Of a stretch of DNA of 58,007 nucleotides, positions 1 through 7,314 are shown piece by piece. The DNA lies in contig FZRB01000002.1 in NCBI GenBank assembly GCA_900199595.1, positions 157,965 through 215,971 of the forward strand. Direction: 5' to 3'. The position numbers and the translations under genes are program-made. Source of the stretch: Lachnospiraceae bacterium (lineage in GTDB: Bacteria > Bacillota > Clostridia > Lachnospirales > Lachnospiraceae). The notes beneath the pieces are model-generated. The model was not told the origin of the DNA and ran no database searches. It was given only the letters and a program-made list of their open reading frames with translations. Each line of letters begins with the position of its first letter. The stretch's first letter is position 1.

Positions 1-3000
1 CTTGCCGTTGGCTTCGCTGTCGGTTCTGCTGTCGGACTTGCCGTTGGAACTAATTTAGGAATAATCCAGCTGTCCTTTTCTATTTCATTAGTAGCTTCTT
101 CATCTGAGAAGTACTTTCCACACTTATCACAGCTCCAGTATGCAGTATTTCCTGCTTCTGTTAATGATGCTTCTTTTGCGTCTGTTTTTTCCAGATTCGG
201 ATGTGTACATGCAGTTCTTGTTATGCTTATCGAAACACTCTTAGCAGCTTCTGTATAATTGTCCTTATCGTCACCTGTATATTCAGCTGTCGCACTAACT
301 GCTGTTCCAACTGTAAGTACTTTATCTTTATCACTAGTTGACCACGTCCAACCGGCAGGTAAATCTACCTTGCTACAAGTATCATATGAATAGTCAACTT
401 CCTTTGTTTTAGACGGTGTATTAGATATAGTACCCGATTTAGCAATCTCCACTTCTATATAATTAGCCATCACATTATTATGATTTTCATCTCCCACAAC
501 CTTATACCATACAAAGTAGGTTCCTGCGCTGTTTGCTGTATAGTTCGATGTGGTATAAAGGTTATCCGCAGGGGCTGTGTTCTCGGTAGTTACCGCATAG
601 CACATCGTACCGTTTTCCGCCTCACCCGGCTCTACAAGCGCCTGTGCCGTGCCATTGTAGACAAGTCCGGTAATAGCCTTTGGTGCTTTCTTGACAACCG
701 GAGCTGTAGTATCTTCCGTGATCGTAAATGTTCCGGTTTCATAGCTTACAGCATAATTGCCCTGCTCTGCATCACCGCTCGGCGTGATGGTGTAGGTTCC
801 AACCACCGTGCCTGCTTCGCGTGAAACGGTGTAATCGACCGTGTCATTTCCAACAGTACCGCTGACCGTTGCCGTAAGCTCCGGTTCAGGCGTTGTACCA
901 ACAACCATTTGCTTATTATCTGCTTTGACCGTGACCGCCTTACGATTGATTGTCAGCGTAAATGTAGTCGTTGCACTCTCATAATTCGTGGTATCTGTCG
1001 GCGTAAATTTAACCGTAATCACACCGCTGTCTGAAACATTCTTAAGTTCCGGTGTTTCCTCAAAGGTCCATGTTCCATCAATGTCAGAGTTTCCGTCTTT
1101 CGCCGTCTTGGTGAGTTCGCTGATTGTAACCGAGTTTCCGTCATAGGTCTTTGTATAGTCACTTACCGCCAGAGTCGGTACGATCTTTTCCGCAACCGTC
1201 AGAGCAACCACGATGTTATAATCTTTGTAGTTGGTTGCACCTCTAACAGGGATGGTGACTGTCGCAGTCTTGCCTACATTGTCTGAGTTATTCGAAAACT
1301 TGAATTTCAAAGTTTTTCCGTCAGTTTCGATTGTAGGCATGCCATCCAATACACCGTTTGTATCAGTTACACTGACTTCACCCAGGCTGCCGCCTGCTTC
1401 AATCAATGAGGAGAGCGCGACCATTCCCTCTGCGCCGTACTTCGCTGAGCCGGAAGCAGACACCCCATCATGATTAATCTTATCAATCTTAACCGTTGTG
1501 GTCGTTGTATTGCCATTCGTACCAAAAGTATAATTTCCATTCATCAGAGTCACAGTAACGGTAACGCTCTTGCTATCGCCTGCTGTATCGTCATCCATCG
1601 CACCGGTCACAGTATAGTCTGTTTCATTTGTCAATGTAGCTCCATCAAATGTAACCGCACTGATTTCAACACTTGTACTGTCCTTCACATAGTCACGATT
1701 TGTAGCAGTCGCTCCGGTTATGCTGATTGACTTAGGTGCAATGGTATAATCCACACTTGCAGTCTTACTGCCTGCTGTAATGCTTGCAGTATAAGTACCT
1801 GCGTTAACAGGCGCAGTGTCACTTTCTGCATAGGTCGTATTGCCTCTACCAACATATTTAATTCCCGTTTCCGTGATGTTCAAACTCGTAGCAGAATTGA
1901 AATCATCAAGCCCCGTCAATGTCGCACTCGCACTGTTTGCGTCTCCGTAGATAGTCTTTATCGGCGCATTAATCGTTAGCGTTGTCTTGTTATCTGTCAG
2001 TGTGCAATCAGCAGCGGAACATGTAGCCGTTATGGTCGCACCCTCAACTGAATAATCAAAACTGTGGATATGAGAAGAAGGAACAATGGTAAACTCCTTC
2101 TCCACACTTCCCAGCGATGCGTAATCGCCCTTGAATGTGACGATCACCTTCGCCGTGCCGACATTGGTGTTGTCCATGTAGGAATACTCGTAGTCCGTGC
2201 CTTTGGTGAGGCTGAGCGAGCCTGCCATAACCTGCGGCTCAGGCTTGATCTCGCTGCCTGTGTAGGTCTGGTCGGGAATATTGCCTATAACACCAACAGT
2301 TTTCTGAATGGAAACGCTCCACTTGCCATTGCCGACATCGGTCATTGTGATGTCATAGTAGCCCGATTCGCCATTGTAATCCACTCCAAACTTCGTGCCA
2401 TTTGCATAAGTGAATGTCCCTGTGCCGCCGGAATAGGGGATAGTTACATCGTAGATATCGTTGTCCAAAAGAAATTTTCTATTGCTGTCTTCATCATATT
2501 TCAAAATCTGATACGATTGCCCCTGCTGAAGATTTACCATGGTCACTCCGTCATAGAAGCTCTCGTATTGTACATCCTCAGGTCTTGGCCCTGTTGAATA
2601 CCTCAACTTGAACTCCGTCGTGCCGTGAACGCCCTGCTCAAACACCGCACTCACCGTTACATTGCCCTTGGGCATGAAGAAACTGTTGCCTGTTGTTGCG
2701 ACATCGTTGTTGTCAGCATCCTTTACAACAAGGCCGCTTAACCCGTATCCCAAATCAGGGGTGGCGGTTATCGTCACCTTCTCCATATACTTAGCCGTTG
2801 CTGCGCCTGTCAGCGTACCGTGTTCTATGTCATTGGCAATGGTGATGGTATAGTCGGTATCGTCCTTCGGAGCAATAATTCTACGGTTTCCGTCTTCGGT
2901 AATAGTGAAGTAGTTGCTTGCGTTGGCGGTCACGTCAGTCTCATCGTGCATATAAGTAACGCTCTCGCTGATGCTCGATGCGTCAACCATATTGATGCCG

Positions 3001-3695
3001 TCGTAAATAGTAACAATGCCAAATGTGATAGAAGGACCGGGATAAGAGTATCCCTTGCCGATACCGTCTCCTGAACCACCGTCTGTTGCAGTCACTGTCC
3101 CACCTTTAATGGTAACGTTTCCGAATTGCACAGACGTTGAGTTATCGTTATTTGTGTTTTTGATAATGCCTGTTCCGATTCCTGCACCCTTATTGCCACC
3201 GATTGCCGTGATAGTTCCGCCTTCAATGATAATATCGCCGCTGCTGACATTGTTGTCATAATTAAATATTGCACTCAGTCCGATACCAGCGCTCCAATAT
3301 CCACCATTTGCTGTCAGGGAACCGTCGCCCTTGATGGTGAGCGTGGTGCCAGAGCCGCCAATCTGTATGCCCGCCTTTTGATCTGCACCTGTCACGTTGT
3401 TAGTGCCGACAAGGGTAATTGTTGCAGAACCCTCGCAGACGATGCCGCCGTTGATGGTCACGTCGCTAAGCGTAATCTTTGCATTATTGGCAATCGTCAC
3501 CGTACCAGAGGTCGAGCCCGTCATCACGTTGCCGTCCTGTGCAGTGTAGCTTTCACTCCCCGAAAGGGTGATGGTGGTCGGTTCTGCATGCGTCTCCATT
3601 ACAAGTCCGTCTACCGGCACTACTCCCAATACCATCGCAACAGTAAGCACGAAGGTCATTACGCATTTTAGTATGCCTTTACTTTTTTGTTTCAT
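1..3695 (-). CDS. Large secreted multi-domain surface protein, N-terminal part (3' end outside window)
   Basis: One uninterrupted minus-strand frame runs from an ATG at 3695 (GGAGAG 7 nt upstream) to the window edge, so about 1231 residues are visible and the C-terminus is missing. It begins with a signal peptide (MKQKSKGILK, then a hydrophobic stretch ending near THA). About 200 residues rich in Gly/Thr/Ile follow, of the kind called carbohydrate-binding or parallel-beta repeat (GGTITAIGG, GGTVTATDGG). Next come an InlB-B-like repeat (ITIANDIEHGTLTGA...VTVSAVFEQG) and many 80-100 aa immunoglobulin-like MBG/YDG-type modules with motifs such as SKTASVDYTIAP and TPEPELTATVSGTVGNDTVDYT. Near the edge are a CTHP...WSCDKCGKYF module and a Pro-Thr-Ala spacer (repeats of PTAxPTA) typical of wall-spanning linkers. 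An LPXTG or other anchor would lie outside the window. Adhesion or glycan binding is inference. Many spurious plus-strand frames overlap it. Confidence 0.85.
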   Translation of the reverse strand, partial: MKQKSKGILKCVMTFVLTVAMVLGVVPVDGLVMETHAEPTTITLSGSESYTAQDGNVMTGSTSGTVTIANNAKITLSDVTINGGIVCEGSATITLVGTNNVTGADQKAGIQIGGSGTTLTIKGDGSLTANGGYWSAGIGLSAIFNYDNNVSSGDIIIEGGTITAIGGNKGAGIGTGIIKNTNNDNSTSVQFGNVTIKGGTVTATDGGSGDGIGKGYSYPGPSITFGIVTIYDGINMVDASSISESVTYMHDETDVTANASNYFTITEDGNRRIIAPKDDTDYTITIANDIEHGTLTGAATAKYMEKVTITATPDLGYGLSGLVVKDADNNDVATTGNSFFMPKGNVTVSAVFEQGVHGTTEFKLRYSTGPRPEDVQYESFYDGVTMVNLQQGQSYQILKYDEDSNRKFLLDNDIYDVTIPYSGGTGTFTYANGTKFGVDYNGESGYYDITMTDVGNGKWSVSIQKTVGVIGNIPDQTYTGSEIKPEPQVMAGSLSLTKGTDYEYSYMDNTNVGTAKVIVTFKGDYASLGSVEKEFTIVPSSHIHSFDYSVEGATITATCSAADCTLTDNKTTLTINAPIKTIYGDANSASATLTGLDDFNSATSLNITETGIKYVGRGNTTYAESDTAPVNAGTYTASITAGSKTASVDYTIAPKSISITGATATNRDYVKDSTSVEISAVTFDGATLTNETDYTVTGAMDDDTAGDSKSVTVTVTLMNGNYTFGTNGNTTTTTVKIDKINHDGVSASGSAKYGAEGMVALSSLIEAGGSLGEVSVTDTNGVLDGMPTIETDGKTLKFKFSNNSDNVGKTATVTIPVRGATNYKDYNIVVALTVAEKIVPTLAVSDYTKTYDGNSVTISELTKTAKDGNSDIDGTWTFEETPELKNVSDSGVITVKFTPTDTTNYESATTTFTLTINRKAVTVKADNKQMVVGTTPEPELTATVSGTVGNDTVDYTVSREAGTVVGTYTITPSGDAEQGNYAVSYETGTFTITEDTTAPVVKKAPKAITGLVYNGTAQALVEPGEAENGTMCYAVTTENTAPADNLYTTSNYTANSAGTYFVWYKVVGDENHNNVMANYIEVEIAKSGTISNTPSKTKEVDYSYDTCSKVDLPAGWTWSTSDKDKVLTVGTAVSATAEYTGDDKDNYTEAAKSVSISITRTACTHPNLEKTDAKEASLTEAGNTAYWSCDKCGKYFSDEEATNEIEKDSWIIPKLVPTASPTAEPTAKPTA

Positions 3696-3766
3696 GATAT
3701 TTCTCTCCAATCATTTTTATTTCTCTTAGTCTTTTCATATCAAGACAGCTGTTTTTTACAAAACAA

Positions 3767-3808
3767 AACCGCCGGACAAAGGGTCTAATATCCCTATATC
3801 CGACGGTT
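3767..3808 (-). promoter_or_regulatory. Strong hairpin in 5' leader of surface protein gene
   Basis: A 42-nt imperfect inverted repeat (AACCG...CGGTT outer arms, inner TCCG/CGGA and AGGG/CCCT) lies about 70 nt upstream of the ATG at 3695. On the minus strand it is followed by a T-rich run (TTTTGTTTTG). It could be a transcription attenuator in the leader or a riboregulator. I do not recognise a known riboswitch class. Confidence 0.5.
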
Positions 3809-3861
3809 ATCCATCATTAACATATTCAGTTTCAGGCAACGAAATAAGAGCGCAGTTATGC

Positions 3862-3901
<40 letters not shown>

Positions 3902-3930
3902 AGCGTAGCGAACTGCGGCATACCTGTCAA

Positions 3931-4130
3931 TTACCCCTTTCTCTTTTATTTCTGATTTTCCGTTACCGATCTGTTCATAACGGACAAAACTGTTTTTGTT
4001 GTTCTTTTAGTTACCACTATCATAAATGATAAATAATATTACTATATTTTAATTGTTTTTTCTATATACAAATAAAAAGATTTATAACTTATTTAAGACT
4101 CTTCTTAGTTATCTTAATTACAACTCTTAA
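3931..4130. other. AT-rich gene-free stretch
   Basis: No plausible ribosome site plus frame was found on either strand between the CTTG tract and the oriT-like repeat. The stretch is A/T-rich with runs such as AAATAATATTACTATATTTTAATTG, and nothing else is recognised. Together with the features to its right it makes up the 895-bp gap between the surface gene and the integrase. Confidence 0.5.
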
Positions 4131-4174
4131 GTCCGCTGCAAGATACGCATTTTGTCCGACACGCGGAAAAATGC
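4131..4174 (-). other. oriT-like inverted repeat with MOBP-like nick motif
   Basis: On the minus strand an 11-bp inverted repeat (CGGAAAAATGC at 4164-4174 against GCATTTTGTCCG at 4147-4158, one bulge, 5-nt loop) is followed at once by GTATCTTGC (4146-4138). A repeat directly 5' of a TATCYTGC-type motif is the layout of IncP/MOBP transfer origins (nick consensus ATCCTGC). No relaxase gene is present in the window, so the identification is inference from layout only. Confidence 0.35.
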
Positions 4175-4238
4175 CTCTGGTTAGGTGGAGATATTCCCCC
4201 TAAAACCCCCTGATTTATTCTATTTTATCTAACATATA

Positions 4239-4511
4239 TTCCTACGTAGGTAACCTAAGTAGGTTTTTGCCATTTTGAAGTAGGAAATCACCATTTTGAA
4301 GTCATAACTGAAGTCGTAATCCTGATATTGAAGTCATATATGAAGTCATTTTTTTTGCATGGAGTAGTAATGAAGTCGTAAATGGAGTCATTTTTTTCTG
4401 TATGGAGTAGTAATGAAGTCATAAATGGAGTCATTTTTAATCAAACCTAAGTAGGTATTCTATAAACCTACCGAGGTAACCTACGTAGGTATCCAGAAAA
4501 CCTACTGAGGT
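4239..4511. repeat. Six copies of AACCTANNNAGGT palindrome in two clusters
   Basis: Copies start at 4239 (variant beginning TT), 4252, 4444, 4465, 4478 and 4499. Within clusters the starts are 13 or 21 bp apart, so sites lie at roughly regular helical positions. The middle three bases vary (CGT, AGT, CCG, CTG) while the arms are constant, as expected for a dimeric DNA-binding protein. The clusters flank the TGAAGTC repeats. Confidence 0.85.
4297..4432 (+). repeat. Four pairs of TGAAGTC/TGGAGTC direct repeats beside the integrase
   Basis: The heptamer occurs at 4297, 4309, 4329, 4341, 4371, 4383, 4414 and 4426. Each pair is exactly 12 bp apart, and the pairs are 32, 42 and 43 bp apart. The last two pairs lie in a near-perfect tandem duplication of about 43 bp (GGAGTAGTAATGAAGTCRTAAATGGAGTC). 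Position just past the 3' end of int suggests arm-type integrase sites; iterons are an alternative. Confidence 0.85.
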
Positions 4512-4537
4512 TATTACATTTTTCTTGCAAAAAAAGA

Positions 4538-4583
4538 AAAGCCTCTGCTATACTTATTTTGCTTTAAGCTTTAGAGAGGCTTT
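4538..4583 (-). terminator. Terminator of the xis-int operon
   Basis: Arms AAAGCCTCT (4538-4546) and AGAGGCTTT (4575-4583) with a long A/T-rich loop. On the minus strand the stem is followed by TTCTTTTTTT. It lies directly after the integrase stop codon. Confidence 0.75.
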
Positions 4584-4590
4584 AGTCTTT

Positions 4591-5880
4591 CTATTCGGAG
4601 ATGTTCCTGTTCCCAGCAGGGGCATCTCCTTTTCTTATTTTTTCATTTTCTTTGTTTATTCTATATCCCGGTCTCGGTACTATCTGTTTTACGGTACCTC
4701 CAACTATAACCTTTTTTCTGGCCGCTATATAATACTGCATCGTGGTCGATTCCAGATCTCCGATATATGCTGCTATCTCTTTTGTGTCTGCACCATTTTC
4801 ATACATCCTGGTGGCAAATGTTCTTCTCAGGATATGAAGACCGCTTACTTTATCATCAAGTCCGGCATTTTTATATACTGTTCCCATACAGTGCTCCATC
4901 ATAGTTGCCGAATACTGTTTATTATTCTTAGTTCTGCATATCAGATCATCCGGACCACCACCTTTTTCATTCATGATCATATCCAGATCTTCAATCGCTT
5001 CATCAAATAGTTGAAGCACTCTGGCTTTCTGATTCTTGGTCGTACCCTGAACAGCTATATATTTTGCCTCATTTTCGGAAGCATTCCTATTCCTGCAGAA
5101 AGAAGTACTTTTGTTTATGACAATATATCCGTTTTCCTTATCATAATCCTTCCATCTGAGACTTATGAGCTCTCCGACTCTCATGCCTGAATGAAGCAGC
5201 AGTCTTCCATATAGTCCACCTGAATACTTCAGCTCACCATTGTTATCATTGGTTCTTAATGTTTCCTGTAAGAACTTTTCTTCTTCCTCTTCTGAGAGAA
5301 CTATCACATCTGCCTCTGCTGCAGATTTTGATTCAAGCTTAGACAGCCTTTTCATAATAAGCTTCTTTATAGATTTAGCCGGATTTCTATGCAGCTCATT
5401 CCTGACTGCAGCCCATTCCAGCGCCGCATTCAGAACATCCACAACCTTCTTTATTGTTGAAGGTGATAATCCTGTCTTTATCAAAGCACTTATATGGTTA
5501 TCAATGTCTGCAGGGGTTACAGCCTGTGTCTGCATATACCCTAAAGAATACTTTTCGATCTGATTTTTGATTGTATCCTCACGCCTGTCTACTGACTTAG
5601 GTTTCAATTCGCCGTTCTGTACCTGAAACTCAAGATGCCTCTTACACAGATCTGCAACCGTTTCGTCCGGATTAGCATTGATCAGAGCCATTCTTTCTTC
5701 CCAGGCTTTCTCCTTTTTTTTCATAAGCTTGACACAGATTGCACGATTATCACCTCTGACAGTTAACACTTTTCGTTTTCCCGGAATATCTGATTCAACA
5801 TATTTTCTATGAAGGATCTTTCCATTTTCCATCTCAACGAAGGTACCCTGTCCTTTTATATTTCGTTTTGTATCTCCCAT
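4591..5880 (-). CDS. int: Tyrosine recombinase (phage/ICE-type integrase)
   Basis: Site-specific recombinase of the Tn916/phage integrase type, 429 residues from the ATG at 5880. That start was chosen because AAAGGAGAAAAC precedes it; an upstream ATG at 5901 lacks a site. The N-terminal part (about 1-60) resembles the arm-binding domain and residues 75-180 the SAM-like core-binding domain. The catalytic domain shows R234 (SGMRVGELISLRW), the beta-hairpin Lys region (TKNQKARV), H349/R352 (HILRRTFATRM) and Y383 (STTMQYY). The usual GH before the tyrosine is GD here (D375), so the sixth conserved residue is changed. It follows xis in one operon and ends at a terminator next to the TGAAGTC repeats. 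The family catalyses excision and integration; activity here is unproven. Confidence 0.93.
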   Translation of the reverse strand: MGDTKRNIKGQGTFVEMENGKILHRKYVESDIPGKRKVLTVRGDNRAICVKLMKKKEKAWEERMALINANPDETVADLCKRHLEFQVQNGELKPKSVDRREDTIKNQIEKYSLGYMQTQAVTPADIDNHISALIKTGLSPSTIKKVVDVLNAALEWAAVRNELHRNPAKSIKKLIMKRLSKLESKSAAEADVIVLSEEEEEKFLQETLRTNDNNGELKYSGGLYGRLLLHSGMRVGELISLRWKDYDKENGYIVINKSTSFCRNRNASENEAKYIAVQGTTKNQKARVLQLFDEAIEDLDMIMNEKGGGPDDLICRTKNNKQYSATMMEHCMGTVYKNAGLDDKVSGLHILRRTFATRMYENGADTKEIAAYIGDLESTTMQYYIAARKKVIVGGTVKQIVPRPGYRINKENEKIRKGDAPAGNRNISE

Positions 5881-5958
5881 GTTTTCTCCTTTCTTTGTCA
5901 TAACGGCGAGGGCTATTCACTTTCTTCAGTGAAAGCCTCTCACCATATAACTCTTGAT

Positions 5959-6171
5959 TTAAATGATGTATCTCTTATGTTCATAGTTGCTTAGCCATTC
6001 ATTTAATGCTTTTTCTGTTACGATATATCGTTTGCCTATACAGATAGACGGAAATGCTTTGGACTTCATTAATGCATACGCTCTATCTCTTCCGATCTTT
6101 AATATCTCTGCAAGATCCTTGGCTGTATAAACCTTAATATCGTCTGAATAGCTTATATCATCGTTATACAT
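5959..6171 (-). CDS. xis: Excisionase-type helix-turn-helix protein
   Basis: A 70-residue protein starting at the ATG at 6171 (AGGAGG 7 nt upstream; an upstream in-frame ATG at 6201 has no site). It carries the excisionase/MerR-like winged-helix pattern YTAKDLAEILKIGRDRAYALM...YIVTEKALNEWL, the usual form of element-encoded Xis proteins that bend DNA and steer the integrase towards excision. It lies 78 bp upstream of int on the same strand, and both are read from the promoter at 6263-6235. The downstream overlap of that promoter with a palindromic operator suggests repression by the divergently encoded XRE protein. Confidence 0.88.
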   Translation of the reverse strand: MYNDDISYSDDIKVYTAKDLAEILKIGRDRAYALMKSKAFPSICIGKRYIVTEKALNEWLSNYEHKRYII

Positions 6172-6211
6172 ATAGTTTCCTCCTTTCTTGTCTATTTTCA
6201 TATTTAATAGT

Positions 6212-6263
6212 GTGTACTATTTTCGTACACCTATAATATATCATCCATTTAAACAGTTGTCAA
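6212..6263 (-). promoter_or_regulatory. xis-int promoter with operator O1
   Basis: On the minus strand TTGACA (6263-6258), a 17-bp spacer and TATATT (6240-6235) form a near-consensus sigma-A promoter. The predicted start point falls in the palindrome GTGTAC-N7-GTACAC (6212-6230), the best copy of the GTAC-N7-GTAC operator. A repressor bound there would block initiation. Confidence 0.8.
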
Positions 6264-6283
6264 TATATCGTTCATTATAGACC

Positions 6284-6358
6284 GTATGTTTTTCGTACAC
6301 TTTTTACTTTCCTTTCTATGTCAATTATGGTATTATGATTAATGTACTAATTTCGTAC
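6284..6358 (+). promoter_or_regulatory. XRE gene promoter with operators O2 and O3
   Basis: An extended -10 (TGG-TATTAT, 6328-6336) precedes the XRE gene. O3 (GTAC-TAATTTC-GTAC, 6344-6358) covers the predicted start point, and a degraded copy O2 (GTAT-GTTTTTC-GTACAC) lies at 6284-6300. The arrangement implies autoregulation and divergent control of xis-int. Confidence 0.65.
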
Positions 6359-6414
6359 TATATCGTAGAATACTTTTTATGATCATCTACTTTTTCAATT
6401 CGGAGGTAATAATC

Positions 6415-6897
6415 ATGGGTGACGGAAAAAATCTTAAGGAAATACTTGATTCAAAAAATATGAGTGTCAGAGAGTTATCCCGAAGAACCGGTATCAGTCG
6501 AACCACTATCTATTCAATCATTCAGAAAGATACTAATATCCGTTTCGACTTTGCTCTCAGAATCGCAAATGAACTCGATATCGAAACATCTGATATCTGC
6601 TCCAATACTCCTTTCTCAGGTGATATAGCTGCGAACGAAGTGTTCCCGGCTCTTCCTGAAGGTCTTAACAGCGTACTGGATTCAGGCAGAATCAAGATGT
6701 ATCTCAAGAATTCCCTATATCCACTTATGAATCTGTTCGGAAAAAAATCGATGCCCGATGTAGATAACTTACTTACATCTTTCTACAAACTTGACGATGA
6801 AGCTCGTCAGGAAATAATAGAAATGATAAAAATCAAGCTGAAGACTCACACTGACAAGGAGCGTGAGAAAGAAATCAAGCAGATTAAGGGCTGGTAA
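6415..6897 (+). CDS. XRE-family element repressor
   Basis: A 160-residue regulator starting at the ATG at 6415, which has CGGAGG 9 nt upstream (the frame is open from 6379 but without a ribosome site). Residues about 5-60 form a Cro/CI-type helix-turn-helix (MSVRELSRRTGISRTTIYSII, then RFDFALRIANELDI). The C-terminal half contains a conserved-looking KLDDEARQEIIEMIK helix, common in Lachnospiraceae XRE regulators and possibly a dimerisation segment. No peptidase or metal site is seen. The gene is divergent from xis-int with four GTAC-N7-GTAC sites around it, so a CI-like role silencing excision is the simplest reading. It is followed by a perfect terminator. Confidence 0.85.
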   Translation: MGDGKNLKEILDSKNMSVRELSRRTGISRTTIYSIIQKDTNIRFDFALRIANELDIETSDICSNTPFSGDIAANEVFPALPEGLNSVLDSGRIKMYLKNSLYPLMNLFGKKSMPDVDNLLTSFYKLDDEARQEIIEMIKIKLKTHTDKEREKEIKQIKGW

Positions 6898-6915
6898 TTC
6901 ACTAAAAACGTATCT

Positions 6916-6954
6916 AAAAAGTTATCTATTTTTTTAAAAAATAGATAACTTTTT
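6916..6954. terminator. Bidirectional terminator after XRE gene
   Basis: Near-perfect palindrome AAAAAGTTATCTATTTTTT and its complement, with T-runs on both strands, 18 bp after the XRE stop codon. Confidence 0.85.
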
Positions 6955-6962
6955 GAGCTTCT

Positions 6963-6977
6963 GTACGATTTTCGTAC
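6963..6977. promoter_or_regulatory. Operator O4 (GTAC-N7-GTAC) downstream of XRE gene
   Basis: GTACGATTTTCGTAC matches O1 and O3 in arms, spacing and spacer (ATTTTC/AATTTC) but lies beyond the terminator. No obvious promoter is next to it, so it may be the remains of another element promoter or mark the element end. Confidence 0.6.
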
Positions 6978-7056
6978 TAATTTGTCTGTCCGTCTTATAT
7001 TACAAACAAGTTTATACGAACTTACTCATACTGACCTCAAAGCCCCTAAATAAGCC

Positions 7057-7097
7057 AAAAAAGGGAGTTTAGTAAAATAACTTACTAAACTCCCTTT
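7057..7097 (-). terminator. Terminator of tRNA-Gln transcript
   Basis: A 16-bp perfect stem (7060-7075 with 7082-7097, AAAGGGAGTTTAGTAA), followed on the minus strand by a T-run, 3 bp after the tRNA 3' end. Confidence 0.9.
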
Positions 7098-7100
7098 GAG

Positions 7101-7172
7101 CAGGGGTACAAGGATTCGAACCTTGAAATGACGGAGTCAGAGTCCGTTGCCTTACCATTTGGCGATACCCCT
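7101..7172 (-). tRNA. tRNA-Gln (anticodon CTG)
   Basis: A 72-nt cloverleaf with acceptor AGGGGTA/TACCCCT, anticodon stem ACGGA/TCCGT enclosing the loop CTCTGAC (anticodon CTG), and T-arm AAGG-TTCGAAT-CCTT. The discriminator base is G and no CCA is encoded. The 3' end faces the integrase module, but no duplicated tRNA end was seen to its left. Confidence 0.95.
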
Positions 7173-7314
7173 ATATTCTGTTTTTGCTGCCTGCTTTTTC
7201 ACAGCGCAAGATGTATTATATACAACCGCGCTGTAAAATGCAAGCATTTTCTGATTTTTCTTCAAGATTTCTTCAGATTTAATTAATCGTTTTCTTCAAC
7301 GGTTCTCTTTAATG

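Noticed and set aside
480-3671. Chain of plus-strand open frames of 60-180 codons
   Set aside because: They lie opposite one continuous minus-strand secreted protein with signal peptide, ribosome site and recognisable repeat modules, and show no ribosome sites or family motifs of their own.
4525-5010. 161-codon open frame on the plus strand
   Set aside because: It overlaps the integrase catalytic domain in antisense and starts in the int terminator.
7101-7172. tRNA-Gln as attachment site of the integrase element
   Set aside because: Position and orientation fit, but no copy of the tRNA 3' end was found in 3700-4590 or elsewhere to the left, so there is no direct evidence.
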